Below are positions 1-5,243 of a stretch of 5,243 bases of DNA, piece after piece. The stretch spans positions 1 through 5,243 of the forward strand of contig CAMWRL010000131.1 in assembly GCA_947176685.1 (NCBI GenBank). The letters run 5' to 3'. The position numbers and the translations under genes were made by a program. The stretch's first letter is position 1; each line of letters opens with the position of its first letter. The stretch is from an uncultured Ruminococcus sp. Its GTDB lineage: Bacteria > Bacillota > Clostridia > Oscillospirales > Ruminococcaceae. The notes under the pieces are model-generated. The model was not told the DNA's origin and did not search any database. It was given only the letters and a program-made list of their open reading frames with translations.

Positions 1-12
1 GATGTGATAAAA

Positions 13-18
13 TATAAT
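13..18 (+). promoter_or_regulatory. candidate promoter -10 box for the lipoprotein gene
   Basis: A perfect TATAAT lies 36 bases before the GTG start of the lipoprotein gene and would give a leader of roughly 25 nt carrying the GGGAGG ribosome binding site. A matching -35 box would fall left of the window edge, so only half of the promoter can be inspected. In AT-rich DNA such a hexamer also arises by chance, so this is a candidate only. Confidence 0.35.
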
Positions 19-34
19 TTGCATAAAAATTTTT

Positions 35-40
35 GGGAGG
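35..40 (+). promoter_or_regulatory. ribosome binding site that fixes the GTG start at 49
   Basis: GGGAGG lies 8 bases before GTG 49-51. The other in-frame upstream start, GTG at 4, has no visible Shine-Dalgarno sequence within the window and would put 15 polar residues ahead of the signal peptide. The site therefore decides for the start at 49. Confidence 0.8.
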
Positions 41-48
41 ATTTTCAA

Positions 49-1134
49 GTGAATTTTAAAAAGCTGACTGCTGTACTTCTCGCATTTGCTATGACTTCCG
101 CAGCTGCGGGATGTTCGGACAATAAAAACAACTCCGATTCGGAAGATTCCGGCTTTACAAACGTTTCGCCACGCAGTATCGTTTTTGAGTGGCAATCGCT
201 TTATGAACAGAAACTCAACGAATTTACCGGTTCTGAAAACTTTTCTGAAATAGCTCAGGGAGGTCTGGAAGAATCACGTTTCGACCTTTTCGACCTCAAC
301 AATGACGGTACACCGGAACTTTTCATTTCTGCCAACAACGACCACAAAACCCAATGCGAAATATTCACCATTTCCGACGGTCAGGTAATAAGTACAGGCT
401 CTTTGGGCGAATACGGTGCTTTTATGTACTATCCGGAGCTTAAACTTATGAATGATGAGTATTCCGGCGACGGCTTTGTAGTCGGAAAATTCATAAGTTT
501 TGACGGAACAGCTTTCAAGGACTATTTTTCATACAGTGACAACAGCGGTTCAGCTTCAAAAGGCGCAGCAATAAAACACGAAATAAACGGCGAAAGTCTG
601 TCGCTTCCCGCATATGACGAGGCTATGGAAATGTACCGCAATGCACGTACAATATCAATCGGAAGAAAATATACTTTTGGTGCGTCAACAGTTGATTATG
701 CGCTCCACTGCTCCGAAAGCTGGGGAGCTGTACTCACTCCGCAGGAAAAGGAACTCTTCAGCGGACAACTTAAAAACAATTTTGAAAATGCAGTTCAGTC
801 CGGAAAAGATGCTGCTTTTGAGTTCTGCGACCTCAACGGCGACGACGTACCGGAACTTATAGTTTCGGAAGGCACTTCCAACGGCGATATATGCAGAATA
901 TACTATATATCAAATAACACTCTGCTGGAACTTGACGGAAATTACGGTTATAACGGCAGACTCAACTTTGATAATGAACAGCTTGTATTCTATACAATCG
1001 GTGCCGGTTCAAATAATGCATGCTGGTCGCTTACGGACAGCGATATTTCCAGCTTCAACGTTTCCAGAAGTCATATGGACTGCGGCAGAAAATATCTGCT
1101 TACCGAAGAAGCTATAACAGCTTCAATGCGTTGA
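49..1134 (+). CDS. secreted lipoprotein with two related Asp-rich-loop halves, function unknown
   Basis: The product is a 361-residue predicted lipoprotein anchored on the outer face of the cytoplasmic membrane. From GTG 49 the N-terminus has KK at 4-5, a hydrophobic stretch at about 6-20 and a lipobox-like AAGC ending at Cys22 (Ala rather than the usual Leu at -3), followed by an Asn/Ser/Asp-rich linker to about residue 35. The mature part contains two similar modules. Each has a beta-like segment with a short acidic loop: DLNNDGTPEL at 82-91 and DLNGDDVPEL at 261-270. Each loop is followed by a stretch resembling 'C-x-I-[FY]-x-I-S', a Gly/Tyr-rich turn and a closing strand. The D-x-N-x-D spacing recalls EF-hand-like, dockerin or FG-GAP/VCBS calcium loops, so calcium binding is a reasonable inference, weaker in the second loop where Gly is replaced by Asp. 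I do not recognise a named family. Proteins of this style are common in Ruminococcus-like genomes. The stop lies 2 nt before radA. Confidence 0.85.
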   Translation: MNFKKLTAVLLAFAMTSAAAGCSDNKNNSDSEDSGFTNVSPRSIVFEWQSLYEQKLNEFTGSENFSEIAQGGLEESRFDLFDLNNDGTPELFISANNDHKTQCEIFTISDGQVISTGSLGEYGAFMYYPELKLMNDEYSGDGFVVGKFISFDGTAFKDYFSYSDNSGSASKGAAIKHEINGESLSLPAYDEAMEMYRNARTISIGRKYTFGASTVDYALHCSESWGAVLTPQEKELFSGQLKNNFENAVQSGKDAAFEFCDLNGDDVPELIVSEGTSNGDICRIYYISNNTLLELDGNYGYNGRLNFDNEQLVFYTIGAGSNNACWSLTDSDISSFNVSRSHMDCGRKYLLTEEAITASMR

Positions 1135-1136
1135 TT

Positions 1137-2507
1137 ATGGCTAAGTCAAAATATATCTACGTCTGTAATCAGTGCGGTTATGAAAGCTCAAAATGGAACG
1201 GCAAATGCCCTTCATGCGGTGCGTGGAACAGCTTTGAAGAAAATATTTCCCAGCCGTCGGCAGGGTCAGGACGGTCGTCGGCGCAGTCTGCCTCCGACTT
1301 GTCCGAACAGATTTTAGAGCTTGAACAGATTGGTATTGATAACGATGTCCGCTATGATACGGGTATAGGCGAACTCAACAGAGTACTTGGCGGCGGTCTT
1401 GTAAAGGGTTCACTGGTGCTTTTAGGCGGCGAACCCGGTATAGGTAAAAGTACAATTCTTTTACAGATATGTCAGTTTCTGGGACGGGAACACTCGGTAT
1501 TATATGTATCCGGAGAAGAATCAGCCCGACAGATAAAACTCCGTGCAGAACGTCTTGGAGTAGATACCGAAAATCTGTATATACTCACCTCTACTGACGC
1601 CGAAGCAGTCGCTGAAACTATTTCTTCCTGTACGCCGGACATAGTTATTATAGACTCAATTCAGACCGTCAGCATAAGTCGTATATCGTCAAGTCCCGGA
1701 AGTATAACGCAAGTCCGTGAATGTACCAACCTTTTTATGCATACCGCCAAAAAACTGGAAATTCCGCTTATAATAGTCGGTCACGTAAACAAGGACGGTG
1801 CTATTGCAGGTCCTAAAGTTATGGAACATATCGTTGACGCTGTACTGTACTTTGAGGGCGAACGCCACCAGAGTTACAGACTTCTGAGGGCAGTAAAAAA
1901 CCGTTTCGGGTCTACAAACGAAATAGGTGTTTTTGAAATGCTTGATAAGGGTCTTCGTGAAGTCGAAAACCCCTCACAGATGCTTTTAGAGGGCAGACCA
2001 CTTAATGTTTCCGGTACGTGCGTTGCGTGCGTTATGGAGGGAACTCGCCCTATTCTTGCGGAAGTACAGGCTCTTGCCTCAAAGACAAGCTATTCCGCAC
2101 CACGCCGTATGGTTACGGGTTTTGACTTCAACAGACTTAATATAATTATTGCTGTCCTTGAAAAAAGACTGGGTATATATATGGGTTCACTGGACGTTTA
2201 CCTGAATATAGTCGGAGGTTTCAGGCTTGACGAACCCGCCGGAGATTTGCCGGTTGCAATGGCTCTGTACTCCGGTATCATGGACAAGCAGATTGATGAG
2301 GAGCTTATTGCTTTTGGTGAAATCGGTCTGGGCGGTGAAATACGTTCAGTTTCGCACATAGAACAGCGTATTAAAGAAGCCGAAAGAATGGGCTTTAAAA
2401 CCTGCATAATCCCGAAACAGTCCGCAAACTCCATAAATCCGGCAAAATATAATATAAATATTATTCCTGCGTCAACCTTGAAACAGGCTTTTTCTGTAAT
2501 CAGATAA
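1137..2507 (+). CDS. radA: DNA repair protein RadA (Sms), RecA-like branch-migration ATPase
   Basis: RadA is a cytoplasmic RecA-related ATPase that helps process recombination intermediates and drives branch migration with RecA. The 456-residue length is normal for the family. In order it has a C4 zinc finger (Cys10, 13, 24, 27), a Walker A motif GEPGIGKST at 98-106, and a Walker B segment IVIIDSIQ at 169-176. Next come the conserved region beginning GHVNKDGAIAGP at about 215, the RadA-specific KNRFG motif at 254-258, and a C-terminal Lon-protease-like domain (about 290-456) containing the VGGFRLDEPAGDLPVA segment near 360. ATG 1137 is chosen because MAKSK followed by the zinc finger is the usual RadA beginning; the frame is open further upstream but there overlaps the lipoprotein gene. 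No Shine-Dalgarno sequence precedes the ATG, and the lipoprotein stop is 2 nt away, which suggests translational coupling. The gene ends with tandem TAA codons. All key motifs are intact. Confidence 0.98.
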   Translation: MAKSKYIYVCNQCGYESSKWNGKCPSCGAWNSFEENISQPSAGSGRSSAQSASDLSEQILELEQIGIDNDVRYDTGIGELNRVLGGGLVKGSLVLLGGEPGIGKSTILLQICQFLGREHSVLYVSGEESARQIKLRAERLGVDTENLYILTSTDAEAVAETISSCTPDIVIIDSIQTVSISRISSSPGSITQVRECTNLFMHTAKKLEIPLIIVGHVNKDGAIAGPKVMEHIVDAVLYFEGERHQSYRLLRAVKNRFGSTNEIGVFEMLDKGLREVENPSQMLLEGRPLNVSGTCVACVMEGTRPILAEVQALASKTSYSAPRRMVTGFDFNRLNIIIAVLEKRLGIYMGSLDVYLNIVGGFRLDEPAGDLPVAMALYSGIMDKQIDEELIAFGEIGLGGEIRSVSHIEQRIKEAERMGFKTCIIPKQSANSINPAKYNINIIPASTLKQAFSVIR

Positions 2508-2512
2508 TAAAC

Positions 2513-2516
2513 GGGG
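2513..2516 (+). promoter_or_regulatory. ribosome binding site of the acetyltransferase gene
   Basis: A GGGG core lies in the 18-nt radA-acetyltransferase gap, 9 bases before ATG 2526. A second ATG at 2522 is also close by, but its frame closes at a TGA after ten codons, so the site must serve the ATG at 2526. Confidence 0.6.
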
Positions 2517-2525
2517 TAAATATGC

Positions 2526-2984
2526 ATGAACATAGTATACAAAAGACTGACTGACAAGGAACTTGATATATTTATAAAAATGAGAATCAGTCAGCTACGT
2601 GAGGAGGGTGCAACAGAAAATATTGACCTTACGCCCGAATTAAAAAACTATTATAAGTGTCATATGGCAGACGATACTTTTATTTCGTGGCTGGCTGTTG
2701 ATACTGATAACGGAAAAATAGTCGGAACAAGCGGAATCTCCATAGTAGAAAAACCGCCGTATTTCGGCTGTCCGACGGGCAGAATAGCGTTGCTTTCAAG
2801 TATGTTTACGGACAGGTCCTACAGAAGAAAAGGCATTGCAACCGCCCTGCTTGAAAAAATCGTAAGCGAAGCAAAAGCCCGACATTGCGGAACTATTCAG
2901 ATTACCGCATCAGATACGGGAGTACTTTTGTATAGTAATTTCGGATTTGTAAAAAATAATAATTTTATGCAGTACAAGCTGTAA
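2526..2984 (+). CDS. GNAT-family N-acetyltransferase
   Basis: This is a 152-residue single-domain GNAT protein, predicted to transfer an acetyl group from acetyl-CoA to an amine; the acceptor cannot be told from the sequence. The acetyl-CoA pyrophosphate loop (motif A) is clear: R100-R101-K102-G103-I104-A105, fitting the family pattern [QR]-x-x-G-x-[GA], with helix ATALLEKIV after it and the preceding strand ALLSSMFT at 88-95. Motif B is represented by LLYSNFGF at 134-141, with Tyr136 at the usual position of the general-acid tyrosine. The N-terminal helices (about 8-25) carry the variable acceptor-binding side. Length is typical for the family. It lies 18 nt after radA and 14 nt before membrane protein copy A, so it is probably cotranscribed with both. 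It could be a small-molecule, antibiotic or protein acetyltransferase; nothing in the context selects one. Confidence 0.93.
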   Translation: MNIVYKRLTDKELDIFIKMRISQLREEGATENIDLTPELKNYYKCHMADDTFISWLAVDTDNGKIVGTSGISIVEKPPYFGCPTGRIALLSSMFTDRSYRRKGIATALLEKIVSEAKARHCGTIQITASDTGVLLYSNFGFVKNNNFMQYKL

Positions 2985-2998
2985 GAAAGGAAATTACT

Positions 2999-3469
2999 AT
3001 GTTTGCAGATATTTTGCTGGGCATAATGTCTATATTATTCGGCATTAGTCTGTTTGCTTTTGGTATCTTCACAACACGTAAGAAAATGGGCAATTATGAT
3101 TTTTATGACGGCGAAGTAACTTCTGTCAATTCCGAAACAAGAGACATAACCGTGACTTACAAGGCAGACGAAATATTTTATTCCGTAAGCTATAATATTT
3201 CTGATTTATTTCGTTCCATAAGTAATAATATTCCTGATATTGAAGATATGCCCGAAGTCGATTTAAAAGTGCGTGTTATGACGTATTCCGGAAATCCTTA
3301 GAAAGTCTTTACTGTCCGTTTTCAAAGGGAAACGGGCAGGGGTACAAGCGGTAAGCACAAATATATTGATAACAACAGCTTAAAAACACGCAGAAAATCA
3401 ATTCTGTTCGGTATAGCATACATAGTTGGCGGAATATTTTATCTGTTAATAAGTCTTAATATAATATAA
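2999..3469 (+). pseudogene. small membrane protein, copy A, interrupted by an in-frame TAG
   Basis: AAAGGA at 2986-2991 precedes ATG 2999. Translation gives 100 residues and stops at TAG 3299-3301, right after SGNP. In the neighbouring copy B the same codon is CAG. Past the TAG the same frame stays open for 55 codons to TAA 3467-3469. These codons match copy B without any gap (about 41 of 55 residues) and include the basic linker and the second membrane segment. The simplest reading is a single C-to-T nonsense mutation in a 156-residue gene. If truncated, the product keeps the N-terminal membrane helix (about 5-24) and most of the soluble domain but loses the C-terminal helix. Against copy B it has 11 extra residues near 63-85 from a local tandem duplication. 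The absence of any frameshift or second stop says the change is recent, or that TAG is read through. A sequencing error cannot be excluded. Confidence 0.75.
3181..3240 (+). repeat. 33-nt-period tandem duplication inside copy A
   Basis: The stretch 3181-3207 recurs at 3214-3240 with 22 of 27 bases identical and a period of exactly 33 nt. At protein level it reads SVSYNISD-LFR followed by SISNNIPD-IED. Copy B has a single unit at the equivalent place and the flanks align without gaps, so this duplication explains all 11 extra residues of copy A. The period keeps the frame. Confidence 0.8.
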
Positions 3470-3483
3470 AAAGAGGAATTTAA

Positions 3484-3921
3484 ATGTTTGAAAATATTTT
3501 TCAGGGTGTAATGTTTATATTATTTGGAATAGGAATATTTGCTTTTGGTATATTCACAACACGTCAGAAAATAGGCGGTTACGATTTTTATGACGGCGAA
3601 GTAACTTCCATCAATCCCGAAACAAGAGACATAAACGTGACTTACAAGGCAGATGAGATATTTTATTCCGCAAGTCATCATATTCTTGAAGTCGATACTA
3701 TGCCCGAAGTCGGTTTGCAGGTTCGTGTTATGACGTATTCCGGAAATCCTCAGAAAGTATTTACTGTCCTTTTTCAAAGGGAAATGGGCAGAGGTACAAG
3801 CGGTAAACATAAATATATTGACAACAACAGTTCCAAAAACCGCAGGAATATGATTTTGGGCAGTATATTATTTATAGTCGGTGGAATAGCTATGCTGTTA
3901 GACGGTCTGAATATAATATAA
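3484..3921 (+). CDS. small two-span membrane protein, copy B (DUF3592-like layout)
   Basis: This 145-residue protein is the intact member of the tandem pair. AGAGGA at 3472-3477 lies 6 bases before ATG 3484. Residues 5-24 form a hydrophobic helix, followed by TTRQK. A beta-rich soluble domain runs from about 30 to 105 with conserved segments YDFYDGEVTS, VTYKADEIFYS and VRVMTYSGNPQKVF. A basic linker (KNRRN, about 118-122) then leads into a second hydrophobic helix at about 123-140. Positive charges flank both helices on the domain side, so by the positive-inside rule the domain should face the cytoplasm. The order helix, 'G-x-V' strand domain ending in a Y-x-x-NP-like turn, helix resembles DUF3592-type proteins, whose function is unknown. 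That assignment is tentative and rests on layout rather than a definite motif. Gln90 is the residue replaced by TAG in copy A. Confidence 0.85.
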   Translation: MFENIFQGVMFILFGIGIFAFGIFTTRQKIGGYDFYDGEVTSINPETRDINVTYKADEIFYSASHHILEVDTMPEVGLQVRVMTYSGNPQKVFTVLFQREMGRGTSGKHKYIDNNSSKNRRNMILGSILFIVGGIAMLLDGLNII

Positions 3922-3996
3922 AAATGACAGCTTTTCTTTGCTCGCTGGCATATTCAGCTTTGATATTTCTGTTTAATTTTGCAGGAGGTCTGTTTA
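3922..3996. other. 75-nt gap, the longest in the window
   Basis: This stretch separates copy B from the phosphoesterase gene. Apart from the AGGAGG at its end I see nothing firm in it. There is only a 4-bp stem (GCTG and CAGC around 3944-3958), no T-run typical of an intrinsic terminator and no paired -35/-10 boxes. A promoter for the last two genes could be here but is not recognisable. Confidence 0.5.
3983..3988 (+). promoter_or_regulatory. ribosome binding site that fixes the phosphoesterase start
   Basis: A full consensus AGGAGG lies 8 bases before ATG 3997. A TTG at 3979 in the same frame lies upstream of this site and has no site of its own, so ATG 3997 is the start. Confidence 0.9.
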
Positions 3997-4791
3997 ATGG
4001 AAACATATCAGGAATTTATTAACCGCATAAGTGCGTTTGAATTGCCGGAGCTTTTATTGGGAGACAGAGCTTTTATAAGCAGTGAAGCTGTCGCCAAAAA
4101 GGTACATGACAACAATTCTTTCCGGTCATTCTATGGGGACACTATTGTATTTGACTTGTCGGAACAGGAAAAAATAACTGTTAATAACATTGTGGAACAG
4201 TTATACAATGAAGTGCCGGAGTGTTTCAGTGAACATTTGCCTAAAGATACGTTGCATATGACGCTTCACGATTTGAGCAACTCGCCGGTACTTGCGGACA
4301 TATCATTGAAAATGCAGGAGAATGAAAAAAAGTTACAGGAAATACTATCCGCCGAACCTGTTGAACCGCAAATTATTCATATGCAAAGTATGGCGGTTTT
4401 CAATATGGTCAATACCGCATTGGTGATTGGACTTTATCCAGCAGACGAACAGGAATATAAAAAACTTATGCAGTTGTATCAGCTTGCCGACCGTATCGTG
4501 AAACTGCCGTATCCGCTTACACCGCATATAACGCTTGCTTACTATAATAAAGATGGTTTTTCGGATATTGGCAAAAGAAAACTCGAAAGTGTTGTAAACT
4601 GTCTGAATAAGTCTCCTGTTTCCATAACGCTTGATACCGGACGGCTTTGTTATAAGCATTTTAAGAGTATGAATCTTTATAACACAGTAATGAAATCAGG
4701 TAATTTTCAGAAAAAAGTCAGTATATCCGGCGAATGCGGAAGTACATTTGCAGTTTCTGAAACACAAAGGAGAATAATATGTATTTATTAA
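3997..4791 (+). CDS. 2H phosphoesterase superfamily protein (LigT / 2'-5' RNA ligase-like)
   Basis: The 264-residue cytoplasmic protein carries the two signature H-x-T motifs of the 2H superfamily: His87-Met-Thr89-Leu (context TLHMTLHDL) and His177-Ile-Thr179-Leu (context TPHITLAYY). They are 90 residues apart, as expected for the two-lobed fold whose paired histidines act on 2',3'-cyclic or 2'-5' phosphodiester bonds. The region between holds a charged helix (about 103-118), a strand-like HMQSMAVFNMVNTALVIGLYP segment (about 128-148) and a helix at about 152-168. The substrate is unknown: members act on RNA ends, cyclic phosphates, ADP-ribose cyclic phosphate or signalling nucleotides. The core seems to end near FKSMNLYNTV (222-231); the last 30 or so residues are an unassigned tail whose coding sequence contains the ribosome binding site and start of the next gene. 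The 13-nt overlap with that gene implies translational coupling. Confidence 0.85.
   Translation: METYQEFINRISAFELPELLLGDRAFISSEAVAKKVHDNNSFRSFYGDTIVFDLSEQEKITVNNIVEQLYNEVPECFSEHLPKDTLHMTLHDLSNSPVLADISLKMQENEKKLQEILSAEPVEPQIIHMQSMAVFNMVNTALVIGLYPADEQEYKKLMQLYQLADRIVKLPYPLTPHITLAYYNKDGFSDIGKRKLESVVNCLNKSPVSITLDTGRLCYKHFKSMNLYNTVMKSGNFQKKVSISGECGSTFAVSETQRRIICIY
4766..4772 (+). promoter_or_regulatory. ribosome binding site of the 3' partial gene, inside the phosphoesterase gene
   Basis: AAAGGAG lies 6 bases before ATG 4779, within the last codons of the phosphoesterase gene. It is a near-perfect site and is the main support for the start of the open frame that runs to the right edge. Confidence 0.85.
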
Positions 4792-5243
4792 GTAATCTGG
4801 TTGAAAATTATATTTATTGTAAAAAACACTTCTGCAAAAGAATAAATTATCTGTACATGACGGAATGGGTAAACTGTATGCTTGAAAATAACTGCTGTTG
4901 TCCGTCAATGCTGTCATTCCTGCAAGAAGACTGTCTGGAAAATTCACTTGTTATGTTTGAGAAAATTATGTCAGAACTGGGATTTGACGAGATAAATGAA
5001 GAAATCCTTTATAATATTTCGGTTGAGGAGTACAGAAAGGGTTGTTTTGAATCAGCGGTTGATTTTCTGTATTACAAAAATCACGTTGCGGAAAGACTTG
5101 GTTTTCCATATGAAATAAAGTATTCAGTAGTTTCCGGCGACTATTTTATAGAGAAAAATATTTATGGTGAAGAACTTGAAAATTTAGCAGTTGACTTTCT
5201 GAAAAAATGCGGTATAGTAATTGAAAAAAAGTCTATCAGAGAA
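4779..5243 (+). CDS. Cys-rich protein of unknown function, 3' end outside window
   Basis: The frame is open for 155 codons from ATG 4779 to the window edge with no stop, so the gene is real but partial. The strong AAAGGAG site and the 13-nt overlap with the phosphoesterase gene support the start. I do not recognise the family. The visible part is acidic and aromatic-rich and lacks a signal peptide or an obvious membrane helix, so it is probably cytoplasmic. Nine cysteines occur in 155 residues, seven of them in the first 52 (14, 19, 33, 39, 40, 41, 52), including a Cys triplet NCCCP. The spacing C-x4-C and the triplet could bind metal, but this does not match a zinc-finger pattern I know. Helices are likely at about 52-66, 82-98 and 130-144. 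Base composition is more AT-rich than radA. It is presumably cotranslated with the phosphoesterase and may act with it. Confidence 0.8.
   Translation, partial: MYLLSNLVENYIYCKKHFCKRINYLYMTEWVNCMLENNCCCPSMLSFLQEDCLENSLVMFEKIMSELGFDEINEEILYNISVEEYRKGCFESAVDFLYYKNHVAERLGFPYEIKYSVVSGDYFIEKNIYGEELENLAVDFLKKCGIVIEKKSIRE

Larger units (their letters stand above)
2985..3921 (+). repeat. tandem gene duplication: ribosome binding site plus small membrane protein gene, two copies
   Basis: Two direct copies abut: 2985-3469 and 3470-3921. Each begins with a 14-nt leader containing a purine-rich Shine-Dalgarno sequence (gaaaggaaattact and aaagaggaatttaa), continues with a gene starting ATGTTTG, and ends with the same AATATAATATAA. 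The proteins match at about three quarters of aligned positions, and some nucleotide blocks are nearly identical (for example around 3100-3122 and 3585-3607). Copy A is longer because of an internal 33-nt duplication. The leader is part of the repeated unit, so the duplication covered the gene with its own translation signal. Confidence 0.9.

Noticed and set aside
4..48. Upstream GTG at 4 as start of the lipoprotein gene
   Set aside because: No ribosome binding site is seen before it, and the extra residues would bury the signal peptide. GTG 49 has GGGAGG at the right distance and gives a normal lipoprotein leader.
1020..1136. Extension of radA to an ATG at 1020
   Set aside because: The added 39 residues overlap the end of the lipoprotein gene and do not resemble RadA; the family normally begins just before the zinc finger, as from ATG 1137.
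2198..2557. A long minus-strand open frame across the end of radA
   Set aside because: It is antisense to conserved RadA coding sequence, has no ribosome binding site that I can see, and encodes nothing recognisable. The same holds for the minus-strand frames at 3520-3810, 4345-4659 and 4696-4947.
3912..3917. TATAAT at the end of copy B (and a similar one at the end of copy A) as a promoter -10 for the downstream genes
   Set aside because: No -35-like hexamer lies 16-18 bases upstream, and both hexamers are explained by the conserved C-terminal codons Asn-Ile-Ile-stop.
3944..3958. GCTG/CAGC hairpin as an intrinsic terminator after copy B
   Set aside because: The stem is only 4 bp and no run of T follows directly, so it would not be a working terminator.
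3924..4022. A 32-codon frame, ATG 3924 to TAA 4022, encoding a small hydrophobic peptide in the gap before the phosphoesterase gene
   Set aside because: It has no ribosome binding site, overlaps the strong AGGAGG and first codons of the phosphoesterase gene in another frame, and its hydrophobicity follows from the T-rich sequence.

Overview
The window looks like chromosome from a low-to-moderate GC Gram-positive bacterium of the Clostridia, most like a Ruminococcus-type gut or rumen organism. The basis is AT-rich third positions, strong AGGAGG-type ribosome binding sites, a GTG-started lipoprotein with Asp-rich loops, and short gaps between genes that all lie on the + strand. The genus is an inference; no rRNA or other marker settles it.

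Layout, left to right: a lipoprotein with two related halves (49-1134); radA, the branch-migration and DNA-repair ATPase (1137-2507), starting 2 nt after the lipoprotein stop; a GNAT acetyltransferase (2526-2984); a tandem pair of closely related small membrane proteins (copy A 2999-3469, copy B 3484-3921); a 2H-superfamily phosphoesterase (3997-4791); and an unrecognised Cys-rich protein (4779 to the right edge) whose start overlaps the end of the phosphoesterase gene. Every gene is on the + strand. The largest gap is 75 nt (3922-3996), with no convincing terminator, so the window could be one or two transcription units. A promoter -10 candidate sits at 13-18.

The most notable signal is in the tandem pair. 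Copy A carries an in-frame TAG at 3299-3301 exactly where copy B has CAG (Gln). Its reading frame then continues open for 55 codons that match copy B at about three residues in four and ends at an equivalent TAA. Copy A also carries a 33-nt tandem duplication (period 3181 to 3214) that fully accounts for its 11 extra residues. Copy A is therefore either a very recent pseudogene, a truncated single-span variant, or a readthrough gene.

Only radA has a well-established role (homologous recombination and repair). The other genes do not form a recognisable pathway with it. The pair formed by the 2H phosphoesterase and the Cys-rich protein is the best candidate for an undescribed functional unit, but the sequence gives no direct evidence of what it does. 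No mobile element, CRISPR array, tRNA or rRNA was seen.
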